DNA of 29,143 bases from CAZMRW01 sp964568805 (GTDB lineage: Bacteria; Pseudomonadota; Gammaproteobacteria; Methylococcales; Methylomonadaceae): contig CAZMRW010000056.1 in NCBI GenBank assembly GCA_964568805.1, positions 1-29,143 of the forward strand, read 5' to 3'. Positions 17,240 through 25,992 of this stretch are shown piece after piece; the first letter of the stretch is position 1, and each line of letters starts with the position of its first letter. Under the pieces are notes generated by a model. That model was not told the DNA's origin, did no database searches, and worked only from the letters and a program-made list of their open reading frames with translations. The position numbers and the translations under genes were made by a program.

Positions 17240-17377
17240 AACCTAAAAACCGCAGTTGAACATTTGAAAATTCCGTTCGCCCTGAGTCTGGCGAAAAATG
17301 AGCATGTGGAAGCCGTTCATGTTTCGACACGCTCAACACGAACGGCTTATACGCGCATCAACTGCGGTTATTAGGTT
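17240..17377. repeat. 138-bp element with 20-bp inverted ends
   Basis: The ends match as inverted repeats in 19 of 20 positions: AACCTAAAAACCGCAGTTGA at 17240-17259 against the reverse complement of 17358-17377. The interior holds an inner inverted pair, CCGTTCG (from 17263) and CGAACGG (to about 17346), with GCCCTGAG and TTCGACA blocks like the common TTCGACAGGCTCA repeat. It has the size and form of a MITE-like or large palindromic element, with no coding capacity. Confidence 0.6.
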
Positions 17378-17516
17378 GAACTAATGAATCCGAACGGCAA
17401 GCAAAAAAATTCGCTCAGACGCCATTTTTAAATGGAGAACAGTATCGTTTCTTCGGATTGAATCTTAAAATAGTGCTAAATTACGCCAATCATTTCAGGA
17501 GGGGGGCAATTTAGAC

Positions 17517-18983
17517 ATGAGTTTTTCTGATGTTTCCCGTGTTTTGGCTCAGCCGGTGCGCTACCGTGTCTTAGCCCGAAATCTCGGCCGTATCGGCTTG
17601 GTTGTTATTGTCTTGAGATCGCTTCCTGTTTTGGTGTCCTGGCTGAATGGTGACCGGGCATTTATGGTCAGCCAGCTGATAGCAATGACTGCGGTAGGCG
17701 CTATTTGTCTGCCATTAGCCCGCATTCAGGCGCCTGAAAATATCAGAGATAATGAAGTGTTGGTCATTACCGCATTGTCTTTTTTTCTGACTGCGGCGTC
17801 GGGCGGAGTTTCCTTCATGGCTGAAGGCTTGAGCGGCATTGATGCTTTTTTCGAAGCGGTGTCTGCGGTGACTGCGACCGGATTGACCACGGTTATCCAT
17901 ATCCAGCAGCATTCAACGGGATTTCTGTTCGACCGCGCCTGGATGCAATGGTACGGCGGATTGGGCATCGTGTTTTTTTCTGTCGGATTTCTATTTATGA
18001 GTAAAGGTATGGCTGCCCGGCGGCTGGCGATGGGCGATATCAGCGATGCCCGCGATATTTTGGGCGATGCCCGTAGTCATTCGATTAAAATACTCATTAT
18101 CTACAGCGCCTTGATCCTGTTTGCTATCAGCGTATTATTGCTGGTCGGGGTCGCGCCATTGAGCGCAGTAACGCATGTGTTATCAGCCATAGCGACCGGC
18201 GGTTTTTCCATTTACGACAACAATCTGGCGGCGATCGATCAATGGTCCGTCCAGTTTCTGATCATGTTGTGCTGCGTACTTGGATCGGTTTCCTTGCCGT
18301 TCTATTACCGGTTCTTCCATAATGGTCTAAAAGAGTTGGCATTCCATCCGGAAATTCCGGGCTTGCTGGCGCTTTCGTTATTTATAATCGCATTGCTGTT
18401 CTTTTGTGCCGAAGAAACCGGAACGGATGCGCTGACGAGACTTAAAAACGCCGTGATTATGGGCTTGTCGGCGCAAACCACGACCGGTTTTTCCAATGCC
18501 GATGTGGAGGCTCTGGATAATGCATCCAAATTGGGCCTGGTTTTTTCAATGCTGACTGGAGGTTCCATCGGTTCAACTGCGGGCGGCATTAAAATCCTGC
18601 GTTTATTGATTGCGTTGCGCTTGCTGCAGTTTTTTATTGAGCGCACGGCGCTGCCGGCCCATGCCGTCCTGGAGCGGCAATTGAACGGCGATAAGCTGGA
18701 AGCCGATGAAATCGAAAAAGCATTGATGCTGATTTTGATATTCATCGGCACGATGCTGTGTTCCTGGCTGCCCTTCGTGATGGCCGGCTACGATCCGCTG
18801 GATGCCCTGTTTGAAGTGGTATCTGCGGGTTCGGGGACAGGCTTGTCGACCGGCATTACCGGAATCAGGCTGGAGCCGGCATTGAAAACGGTATTGATTG
18901 CCGATATGCTGCTGGGACGGGTCGAATTTTTGGCTTTTCTGGTGTTTCTTTATCCGCGAACCTGGATCAAGGTGGGGAGTTAG
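17517..18983 (+). CDS. trkH: TrkH-family potassium channel subunit
   Basis: A 488-residue potassium translocating subunit of the Trk/Ktr type in the inner membrane. The four pore-loop filters are visible in order: ATGLT at 120-124, ATGGFS at 226-231, TTTGFS at 321-326 and SGTGLS at 439-444, each with the conserved glycine. WYGGLGIVF (145-153) and GGSIGSTAGGIKILR (348-362) are further family hallmarks. A G-rich AGGAGG lies 14 bases before the ATG, a somewhat long spacing, with no better in-frame start. The gene is followed after two bases by the regulatory TrkA-type subunit, so the pair forms a complete two-component uptake system. Confidence 0.9.
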   Translation: MSFSDVSRVLAQPVRYRVLARNLGRIGLVVIVLRSLPVLVSWLNGDRAFMVSQLIAMTAVGAICLPLARIQAPENIRDNEVLVITALSFFLTAASGGVSFMAEGLSGIDAFFEAVSAVTATGLTTVIHIQQHSTGFLFDRAWMQWYGGLGIVFFSVGFLFMSKGMAARRLAMGDISDARDILGDARSHSIKILIIYSALILFAISVLLLVGVAPLSAVTHVLSAIATGGFSIYDNNLAAIDQWSVQFLIMLCCVLGSVSLPFYYRFFHNGLKELAFHPEIPGLLALSLFIIALLFFCAEETGTDALTRLKNAVIMGLSAQTTTGFSNADVEALDNASKLGLVFSMLTGGSIGSTAGGIKILRLLIALRLLQFFIERTALPAHAVLERQLNGDKLEADEIEKALMLILIFIGTMLCSWLPFVMAGYDPLDALFEVVSAGSGTGLSTGITGIRLEPALKTVLIADMLLGRVEFLAFLVFLYPRTWIKVGS

Positions 18984-18985
18984 TC

Positions 18986-19642
18986 TTGAAAATTGTATTC
19001 ATCGGCGCCTCTTCGTTGGCGGTGGCGACCGCAGAATTGCTGCTGCAGCTGGATCATGAAGTCATTATTATCGAAAAAGACAAAGAAGTGATCGATGAGT
19101 TGATGGAACAAATCGATTGCGTATTTATACATGGTAACGGCAGTAAGCCGGCTATTTTAAAGGAGACCGATCCCGGCTCCATCGATGTCCTGTTTTGTCT
19201 GACCAAGAGCGACGAGGCCAATATTATCACCAGCCTGGTTGCACGTTCTCTGGAATTCAAACGGGTGATCACGCGGATCGAAGATCCTGAGTTCGAGCAC
19301 ATTTGCGTCGAACTGGGGCTGAACGATACGATTATCCCGACGCTTACCAATGCCCGCTATTTGGCGAATATCGCTACGGGAACAAATATACTTGAGCTGT
19401 CCGCGATTATCCGGGACAATGTCAGATTGTTCAGTTTTGTCGCCGACGAAACCAATGAAGGTCCGATCAGCGAGCTGGATTTACCGAATCAGTCCCGGGT
19501 GATATTTTTCTACCGGAATGATATCTTTCAACCTGCCGATGCCGATACAATACTAAAAAAAGATGATGAAGTTGTGGTTGTAACATCGACTGACGAATAT
19601 GAGAAATTGCATGCAAAATGGTCCAATGGCAAACTAAAGTAG
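18986..19642 (+). CDS. trkA: TrkA-family potassium uptake regulatory subunit
   Basis: A 218-residue RCK protein, the single-module KtrA size rather than the doubled E. coli TrkA. The N-terminal Rossmann fold reads MKIVFIGASSLAVATAELLLQ..., with the acidic end of strand 2 at E30. The C-terminal 80 residues (from about 140) are a TrkA_C ligand-binding domain. It starts with TTG, two bases after the trkH stop, with GGGAG about five bases upstream. The nucleotide-binding loop is unusual: the family's G-x-G-x-x-G is here G7-A-S9-S-L-A12, so binding of NAD or ATP may be altered. It should sit on the cytoplasmic face of TrkH and gate it. Confidence 0.85.
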   Translation: MKIVFIGASSLAVATAELLLQLDHEVIIIEKDKEVIDELMEQIDCVFIHGNGSKPAILKETDPGSIDVLFCLTKSDEANIITSLVARSLEFKRVITRIEDPEFEHICVELGLNDTIIPTLTNARYLANIATGTNILELSAIIRDNVRLFSFVADETNEGPISELDLPNQSRVIFFYRNDIFQPADADTILKKDDEVVVVTSTDEYEKLHAKWSNGKLK

Positions 19643-19765
19643 CCAAAAATGGCATACAGTGCATACTCTACTTTGATCGGCCATAGGGTTTTGGTGAAAT
19701 GGGCCGTGTATTACGCCAGTCTCACATTCAACAAGCGACGCAAATAGCGAGGGCTCACTGGATAC

Positions 19766-20542
19766 CTACGGATTACTCTTCACCGCGTTCGATTCAGCTT
19801 GTTCCTTGAATTTTTGCGGATATTTTAGAATCTCGTCGACAATCTGCTCAGCGGTTTTCCGGATATCCTTTTCCGTCGCATTTTTTTCCATGACAAATTT
19901 GGCTGCTGCCACATAAGGATTCATCGTCACGGCTGCGCCGGGTATTTTTTTAGGAGTTTTTACGGTTCCGAATACGATAAATGGTTTTTTCGGCTCTGCA
20001 CTGCCTAGATCACTGACCGCTACCTGAATCTCCATGCTGGTCGCGCCGCGGCCAAAACCGATCACGGCTCGTTTAATTCGATTGCCCTCACCCACCTCGG
20101 TAAATACACCCTGCAACAGCCAGCCGTCATGCGGCAGAACCGTTTGAGGACCAGGCAAACGCTGGGCAACGAACCCCTTATCCCTGAGATTCCTGATGAG
20201 GCTCCGGCTCATGGTATCGATTATTTTTCTAACCTGCTCTTCCGGATTTGAGTTTGCCATTGGATGTGGCAGTCGCTGCCCAATCTGCCCTAAGCGTCCA
20301 TGGGGCAAGACACCCCGAACCCCTTGATCGCCTTCAAAGTGCTGCGCCTGAAGGGCAAAATCGCTGACATATATTATTCCCGGCAAGTCGGCAGGCCACC
20401 GGCCTTTAATCTGTTCATCGCGGATTTCAACGGTGCCCAGCACCTTAGATTTATCGGCGCTACGGTTCATTTGGCAGCCGGCATTTAAGGATATCAAAAC
20501 CGTCAGGCAAACCAGATACATACTGAAATTGCGGCTTATCAT
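19766..20542 (-). CDS. DUF4410 lipoprotein
   Basis: A 258-residue predicted lipoprotein: hydrophobic signal, then lipobox LNAGC with the acylated cysteine at C23. The mature part shows the features I associate with DUF4410: a beta strand GIIYVSDFAL near 54-64, a middle region with RNLRDKGF, and RAVIGFGRGATSMEIQVAVSDL near 160-181. Function is unknown; the family is found in the cell envelope of proteobacteria. The residue after the cysteine is Q, not D, so by the usual rule it should be sorted to the outer membrane. It converges with trkA and is transcribed separately. Confidence 0.75.
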   Translation of the reverse strand: MISRNFSMYLVCLTVLISLNAGCQMNRSADKSKVLGTVEIRDEQIKGRWPADLPGIIYVSDFALQAQHFEGDQGVRGVLPHGRLGQIGQRLPHPMANSNPEEQVRKIIDTMSRSLIRNLRDKGFVAQRLPGPQTVLPHDGWLLQGVFTEVGEGNRIKRAVIGFGRGATSMEIQVAVSDLGSAEPKKPFIVFGTVKTPKKIPGAAVTMNPYVAAAKFVMEKNATEKDIRKTAEQIVDEILKYPQKFKEQAESNAVKSNP

Positions 20543-20771
20543 AGTATTGTCTCTTCTATTTGGATAAGTACGTTAGGCACGAATAGGCCGTCAGGGTATT
20601 GACTGCATTCCATTTTCCTAACTGGCAATCAGATTGCCGATTTTGTATTGGATGCAATAGTAAAGTGTTTTGCGTCAGTTTAAAAGTTCAACTTTGCCGA
20701 AGGAACAGAAAGCCATTTCAGGCAACCCTTGTTAAAACAACAAATCTGATTAGCTTCGGATGAACGATACA

Positions 20772-23627
20772 TCAATATATGCGTCGTTGTTCAATTCGCA
20801 ATAATTCGGCAAATCCTTCTGCTAAGAGGGGGCGGCTTTTGATGAAGCCCTGGTAGGTATCACAACCATTTTTCAGTAAGAACGCCAGTTGCTGGGGCGT
20901 TTCGACACCTTCCGCCCGCACTTTGAAGCCTAAGGTATGCCCCATCGCCACAATGGTCGCCGCAATTTTCATGTCGTCTTTATTATTGGGAATATCCTCG
21001 ATAAAACTCTTGTCTATTTTCAGGACATCCATAGGGAATCGTTTGAGATAAGCCAGCGATGAATAACCGGTACCGAAGTCGTCAATGGCAAGACTGATGC
21101 CCTGATCGCGTAGCCTGTTGAGAATGTCCGCTGCATGTTCCTGATTCTCCATCAATCCGCTTTCGGTTATTTCCAATTCCAGTTGGCCGGCAGGAAAACC
21201 CGTTTCGGCCAGTACTGCGGCAACCAGAGGGTTAATGTCCTTGCGGCGGAACTGGTGTGAAGAGACATTGACCGCCAAGGTTACCGGTGGCAATCCACTA
21301 TCCAGCCACTGCCGGCCCTGTTTGCATGTTTCCTGAAGCACCCATTCGCCAATCTCAACTATCAGGCTGGTTTCTTCGGCAATGGGAATAAAGCGGGACG
21401 GCGGAATTAATCCTTCGACAGGATCATGCCAGTACACTAAGGCCTCGGCGCCGATAATGCGGTCACTGACCATATCCATTTGCGGTTGATATAACACGCG
21501 CAGATCCCGTTGTTGTATAGCCCGGCGCAGTCGGGTTTCCAGCGCAAGTCGATCATAGGCGGCAATCGTCAGGTATTCGGAAAAATAAGCAAAGCAGCCC
21601 CGCCCCTGGTCTTTTGCTTGATAGAGCGCGGCGTCAGCGTGGTCCATCAGTATTTCATAGGTGTCGCCGTGTTGTGGATACAGGCTAATGCCAATGCTGG
21701 CGCCAATCCGTACATCGTCGCTCAGGGTCAACTTAAAAGGTTTGCCTAAATCGGTAATAATGTCTTCTGCCACCCGGGCGGCATCTTGCGGATTTGGTAT
21801 ATCTTCCAGCAACACGATGAATTCATCACCGCCCAATCGGACAACCATGTCGACTTCGCGTAATCGGCCAGTGATCCTTTTGGCTACTTGCTGCAGTAAC
21901 TCGTCACCCGCCTGATGCCCCAGGCTGTCGTTAACCGCTTTAAAACGATCCAGATCAAGCATCAGCATGGCCAGTTGCCTACTTTCACGACGTTCCACGT
22001 CGATGCTGTGCTTCAACCGCTCCTGCAACAGTCGGCGGTTGGGAAGCTGAGTCAATGGATCATAAAAGGCAAGATGTTTGATCGCTTCTTCAGCGGACTT
22101 GCGCTCGGTAATGTCGGTCGCCACAACGAGCAGTTTGTTGCAATGATCGCCGTCGAACAAAGGAATCTTAACCGTGTTGTACCAGTGTACAGAACCATCG
22201 GCATGCGTGACTTTTACTTCCGGAATAACCTTGGATTTGCCGGTGTTGATCACCTTGAGGTCATTTCGATAGAAAAGAGCCACTTCTTCGGCGTTGGTAT
22301 TGAAGTTCTCCTCTGTCAGGCCGATCAAATGGTCAGGGCTTGTGCCATAAGATTGAGCCAAAGCCTCATTACCCAAAAGAAATCGACCCTCTCGGTCCTT
22401 AACAAAAATCGCACTGGGCGCCGCATCGATGACTTGTCTAAGGAAGGCCCGTTCACGTTGCAATGCGTCCTGAATACTTTTGATATCGGTAATATCTTCA
22501 GTGATTCCGAAACTGCCGAGCAGCAATCCATACTCGTCAAATTCGAGTTCAGCCACTTCACGCACCCACTTAACCTGCTGGTCGACAATGATTCGGTGTT
22601 CAATATCATAAGGCTTGCCGGAAAGGGCGTATTTCCATGACGCATCGACAAAGTCGCGGTCTGCCGGATGGACACGATCAAGAAATGACTGATAGTTTAA
22701 TGGAGTGCCTTTGGGAACGCCAAAAATCCGAAAATTTTCGTCAGACCATTCCAGTATATTATTGCGAACATCCATCCGCCAGCTACCGATATGTGCGACA
22801 GCCTGAGCGCGTTTCAAATCCATCTGGCTCTCACGCAAAGCTTCTTCGGCATGCTTGCGCTCGGTGATATTCGTGCTAACGGTGCCGAATCCAATTATTT
22901 TGTCGTTTAAATCCTTCAGGGCGAAAACGTTGTAGATCATCCAGAGCGCTTGCCCTGTTTTGAAATGCCGGAAACGGATTTCGATTTCGCCGCGGCCGAT
23001 ATGTAATACCGCAGGAAAAAATTCATCCATAATAAAGGCCTGATCTTCCGGAAAAAAGAAATCCCTGACGGGTGTTTTATAGCCCTCTTCAAGACCATCC
23101 AGGCCAACAAGTCTGAGTCCGGCGTCATTGATAAAAAATGGCACTCCTTTGGTATCGCACATGCCGATAAACTCGGTGCTGCTTTTAGCGAGCGAAACAT
23201 ATAAATTACGCTCAGCCATTGTCCGATTACGTGCTTCGATCACCTTCTTAAGCTGTTCCTCTCGTTCCATGGCCATATGCAATGTCCGTTTTTCCTGCTG
23301 ATTCAAACGGGAAATGAATAGGCTAAATAGTGCGCCGACAGTAACCAACAACACAATACGCAGCATTTCGCTGGATTTGGCAATATAAATCGAACCATAA
23401 GGCTCAATTAAAAAATAAGCGCTGATCGATGCACTCACCATTGTCGTGAAAAGCCCCGCTCTTAATCCTCCGAACCAGGCGGCGAATGCGATCACGACTA
23501 AAAAAAGCAGTAGCGGTGGGGAGCCTTCGAAAAAAAACTGGAGATGTTTTAAAATAAACAGGATAGCCGCAATCCCCAGTAAAGCGGACAAATAGATGTT
23601 GCCGAATAGATATTTAATAGTAGTCAT
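20772..23627 (-). CDS. Membrane PAS-GGDEF-EAL cyclic-di-GMP protein
   Basis: A 951-residue cyclic-di-GMP signalling protein. Residues about 1-110 form a membrane domain of the DUF4118 (KdpD-like) kind. Three PAS domains follow (about 141-257, 262-385 and 389-508), each ending in a TxITERK or TEDITD-like linker. The diguanylate cyclase domain has an intact GGDEF at 599-603. The phosphodiesterase domain has EAL at 728-730, EITES at 819-823, DDFGTGYSSL at 849-858, KIDKSFI and the C-terminal YQGFIKSRPL. Both catalytic signatures look complete, so it may be bifunctional, with the PAS domains choosing the output. The ribosome site is weak. It reads away from an IS256 remnant that lies 36 bases upstream. 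Confidence 0.9.
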   Translation of the reverse strand: MTTIKYLFGNIYLSALLGIAAILFILKHLQFFFEGSPPLLLFLVVIAFAAWFGGLRAGLFTTMVSASISAYFLIEPYGSIYIAKSSEMLRIVLLVTVGALFSLFISRLNQQEKRTLHMAMEREEQLKKVIEARNRTMAERNLYVSLAKSSTEFIGMCDTKGVPFFINDAGLRLVGLDGLEEGYKTPVRDFFFPEDQAFIMDEFFPAVLHIGRGEIEIRFRHFKTGQALWMIYNVFALKDLNDKIIGFGTVSTNITERKHAEEALRESQMDLKRAQAVAHIGSWRMDVRNNILEWSDENFRIFGVPKGTPLNYQSFLDRVHPADRDFVDASWKYALSGKPYDIEHRIIVDQQVKWVREVAELEFDEYGLLLGSFGITEDITDIKSIQDALQRERAFLRQVIDAAPSAIFVKDREGRFLLGNEALAQSYGTSPDHLIGLTEENFNTNAEEVALFYRNDLKVINTGKSKVIPEVKVTHADGSVHWYNTVKIPLFDGDHCNKLLVVATDITERKSAEEAIKHLAFYDPLTQLPNRRLLQERLKHSIDVERRESRQLAMLMLDLDRFKAVNDSLGHQAGDELLQQVAKRITGRLREVDMVVRLGGDEFIVLLEDIPNPQDAARVAEDIITDLGKPFKLTLSDDVRIGASIGISLYPQHGDTYEILMDHADAALYQAKDQGRGCFAYFSEYLTIAAYDRLALETRLRRAIQQRDLRVLYQPQMDMVSDRIIGAEALVYWHDPVEGLIPPSRFIPIAEETSLIVEIGEWVLQETCKQGRQWLDSGLPPVTLAVNVSSHQFRRKDINPLVAAVLAETGFPAGQLELEITESGLMENQEHAADILNRLRDQGISLAIDDFGTGYSSLAYLKRFPMDVLKIDKSFIEDIPNNKDDMKIAATIVAMGHTLGFKVRAEGVETPQQLAFLLKNGCDTYQGFIKSRPLLAEGFAELLRIEQRRIY

Positions 23628-23663
23628 GTGGGTGTAAAAAAATCCATGTGAACCGCCGTTAAA

Positions 23664-23975
23664 TTAAAAGAGTATTCGGTCTGGAAACATAATCATAAAC
23701 TGATTCATAGCCGGCTTCCAATCGCGTAAGGGCATCGACCATTTTTTAGAGGCATTCTCGATCGCCAAATAGACGACTTTCATGGCCGCCTCGTCATGTG
23801 GAAAGAGTTGCCTTTGATCGGCGGCTTTTCTAGTCATGCTATTAATTGATTCAATAGTACTTGTGCCCCAGAGGATATGAGTCGTATGAATGAATTTCCT
23901 GATCGCATCAGGGTAATCGAAGAATGCGATAGCAACCAGAACGTCGCACTCTTGGAGTGCGCAATAACGTAGCAC
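23664..23975 (-). pseudogene. IS256-family transposase, C-terminal remnant
   Basis: The last 85-90 residues of an IS256/mutator-type transposase, of about 400 in full. DAIRKFIHTT, IESINSMTRKAADQRQLFPHDEAAMKVVYLA, NASKKWSMPLRDWK and MNQFMIMFPDR all match the family's C-terminus. The catalytic DDE core upstream is absent. Compared with the family's TTNAIES motif there are about six extra residues (HILWGTS) between TT and IES, an in-frame insertion. A perfect CGCACTC / GAGTGCG hairpin at 23945-23961 lies at the broken 5' end. No copy of the element's ends is visible; this is a decayed fragment. Confidence 0.8.
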
Positions 23976-24038
23976 ATTACGCCGAATGGCTAATGTTATG
24001 TGTTTTTTTTAAATTTACCATTTACAAAAACTCTCGTA

Positions 24039-24770
24039 ATGAAATCTTTCATCATCATCAAAACCGGCTCAACCTTCCCCTCCATCCAGCAACGCTTTGG
24101 CGATTTTGAAGACTGGATGATCGGCGACTGCAGCTTGCCCACTGCTAAGGTTCCGGTCATCAATGTGATGGCTGGCGAGGCTTTGCCGACGGTTGACAGC
24201 TTAGCGGGGGTGATTATGACCGGTTCGCCCGCGATGGTCACCGATGAGGCGGACTGGATGAGTTCTTTATCGAACTGGATAGCACAGGTCGTGGAACGGA
24301 GTGTTCCGTTACTGGGCATCTGTTTTGGCCATCAACTCCTGGCTCAGGCGATGGGCGGAGAGGTGGATTATCATCCGGGAGGTCGAGAAATCGGCACCGT
24401 CGCGATCTATTTGACCGCTGAAGGCAGGCAGGATGCTCTGCTTGGCTATTTGCCGGAGACCTTTACGGCGCATGCGACCCATGCGCAGACGGTAATCCGT
24501 CTGCCGCCGAATGCGTTGCATCTTGCCGGAAATCCCTATGAAGCCCATCATGCATTTCGTTTGGGCGACTGCGCCTGGGGCGTCCAGTTTCATCCCGAGT
24601 TCACGGCGGACATCATGCAGGCCTACGTCAGTGAATGCGCCGACATGCTGCATATACAGGGCCATGACGTCGATGCCTTGAAGGCCGCGATCGACCACAC
24701 CGAAGAGGCGAATAAATTGCTGCAACGGTTTTATGCCTATTGTGCGGAAAAGCAGTTATCTTCGAGGTAA
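24039..24770 (+). CDS. Class I glutamine amidotransferase (GMP synthase-like)
   Basis: A stand-alone glutamine amidotransferase of 243 residues. I start it at the ATG at 24039 (MKSFIIIKTG), because the upstream extension to 24000 is poorly conserved-looking and the family begins at this strand. The catalytic triad is visible: C95 in LLGICFGHQLLAQAMGG, and H185 and E187 in WGVQFHPEFT. The GSP loop (MTGSPAMV) and the HATHAQTV strand also match. Such proteins hydrolyse glutamine to supply ammonia or act on gamma-glutamyl substrates. With no synthase partner nearby, the actual substrate is open. Confidence 0.82.
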   Translation: MKSFIIIKTGSTFPSIQQRFGDFEDWMIGDCSLPTAKVPVINVMAGEALPTVDSLAGVIMTGSPAMVTDEADWMSSLSNWIAQVVERSVPLLGICFGHQLLAQAMGGEVDYHPGGREIGTVAIYLTAEGRQDALLGYLPETFTAHATHAQTVIRLPPNALHLAGNPYEAHHAFRLGDCAWGVQFHPEFTADIMQAYVSECADMLHIQGHDVDALKAAIDHTEEANKLLQRFYAYCAEKQLSSR

Positions 24771-24903
24771 TGGAGTGGAATCAAGGCTAATCGCGGCGAC
24801 TTGCATGCTCGTTCATGATTGCATTTTCCGATTTTTTTAGTCGATGCCGAATCGACAAGTTCTATTGCTCTGTTGCTGATATGATTGACGCTGTTGTTTA
24901 TTC

Positions 24904-24909
24904 TATAAT
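24904..24909 (+). promoter_or_regulatory. Consensus -10 box before the DUF2959 gene
   Basis: A perfect TATAAT lies 28 bases before the chosen start. A TTGACG at 24885-24890 is only 13 bases away, too close for a normal -35, and no well-spaced alternative is clear. Good as a -10 element, uncertain as a full promoter. Confidence 0.4.
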
Positions 24910-24936
24910 GCCTGAAATCCGCCAATGGAGATGTTA

Positions 24937-25578
24937 ATGAACTACTTAAAAATACTATTTGTCTCGTTGATATTTAGCCTAAGCGCCTGTTCCAGCATGT
25001 ATTACAGCGGGCTGGAGAAAATAGGAATCCCCAAACGGGACGTGATGGTCCATCGGGTTGAAAAGGCACGCGATACCCAGGAAGAAACAAAAGAACAGTT
25101 CAAATCCGCACTCGAACAGTTTACTGCCGTTACCAATTTCAAAGGCGGCGATCTGGAAGCGACTTATAATAAACTGAACAGCGAGTACGAGGCCAGCGTT
25201 AAAAAAGCAGACGAAGTCAAGTACCGCATCAGGGAAATCGAAGATGTTTCGAAAGCCTTGTTCAGTGAATGGGAAAATGAAATAACCCAATACAGCAGTG
25301 CGTATCTCAAACGCAGCAGTCAAAACAAGCTCAATGAAACGAAAATCCAGTATCAACAATTGATTACGGCCATGAAAAATGCCGAATCAAAAATCGAACC
25401 TATTCTGGTGGTTTTTAAAGATCAAGTAATGTTTATGAAGCATAATCTCAATGCCCAGGCCATCGCTTCGCTGAAAACCGAATTGGGTTCAATAAAAACG
25501 GACGTTTCAAACTTGATTGCCGCCATGGAAAAGTCCATTAATGAAGCCAATGCATTTATCAAAACGATGGAAAAATAA
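24937..25578 (+). CDS. DUF2959 coiled-coil lipoprotein
   Basis: A 213-residue lipoprotein. I prefer the ATG at 24937 over 24925: GGAG lies six bases before it, and it opens directly with the signal MNYLKILFVSLIFSLSAC, whose cysteine is the lipidation site. YYSGLEKIGIPKRDVMVHRVEKARD followed by EETKEQFKSALEQF is the family signature as I recall it. The remaining protein is strongly helical with heptad-like spacing, so a coiled coil is likely. The family occurs widely in gammaproteobacteria and has no established function. Confidence 0.82.
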   Translation: MNYLKILFVSLIFSLSACSSMYYSGLEKIGIPKRDVMVHRVEKARDTQEETKEQFKSALEQFTAVTNFKGGDLEATYNKLNSEYEASVKKADEVKYRIREIEDVSKALFSEWENEITQYSSAYLKRSSQNKLNETKIQYQQLITAMKNAESKIEPILVVFKDQVMFMKHNLNAQAIASLKTELGSIKTDVSNLIAAMEKSINEANAFIKTMEK

Positions 25579-25674
25579 AAAACTCTCCATTTGGAATTAG
25601 CGATTTGAAAAAGCATGAAACATAACACAGCCAGAATGAATCGCTACGCAGGAAGCCGGTAGCCGCACTTTCAT

Positions 25675-25800
25675 TTAAACAGGATCATTGTCCATACAAT
25701 TCAATAATTCCTCTAGGTTAACGGTCGGCATGGCATAAGGGATGAACAGTTCGCTGTTATGAATGATGGCGCCGCAGAAATTCAGTATCTGGCTCTTGAA
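25675..25800 (-). pseudogene. Tail of a lost glycosidase-like gene (GH130/DUF377-like)
   Basis: In the 414-bp gap 25579-25992 a 41-codon open frame on the minus strand reads FCGAIIHNSELFIPYAMP, then TVNLEELLNCM, before TAA. This resembles the C-terminal end of GH130-type glycosidases (GAxIHxxxLxIPYAxSD..ATVxLxELL), with the SD..A segment apparently deleted. A stop codon (25801-25803) closes the frame upstream and no more of the gene is recognisable. The rest of the gap shows no gene. Confidence 0.4.
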
Positions 25801-25992
25801 TCAAAACTGCCCAATGCGATTGGCTACCGGCTCCGAAACGAAACGATACGGGAGATATCTATCTAACGTCTAACCCTTTCCGATTAGTGGTAATTATATT
25901 ACAATCAAAACCCATAGCGGTTTAAATGGAAACGCCAGCCTTTACACCCTGATTTATCGATACTCAATTTCGACTCTATAACATAAGCCTCT

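Noticed and set aside
24840..24856. GTCGAT / ATCGAC dyad next to a T-run as a terminator
   Set aside because: The T-run lies before the stem on the plus strand, and would be A residues on the minus strand, so the order is wrong.
24885..24909. TTGACG and TATAAT as a full sigma70 promoter
   Set aside because: The spacer is only 13 bases, so only the -10 box was reported.
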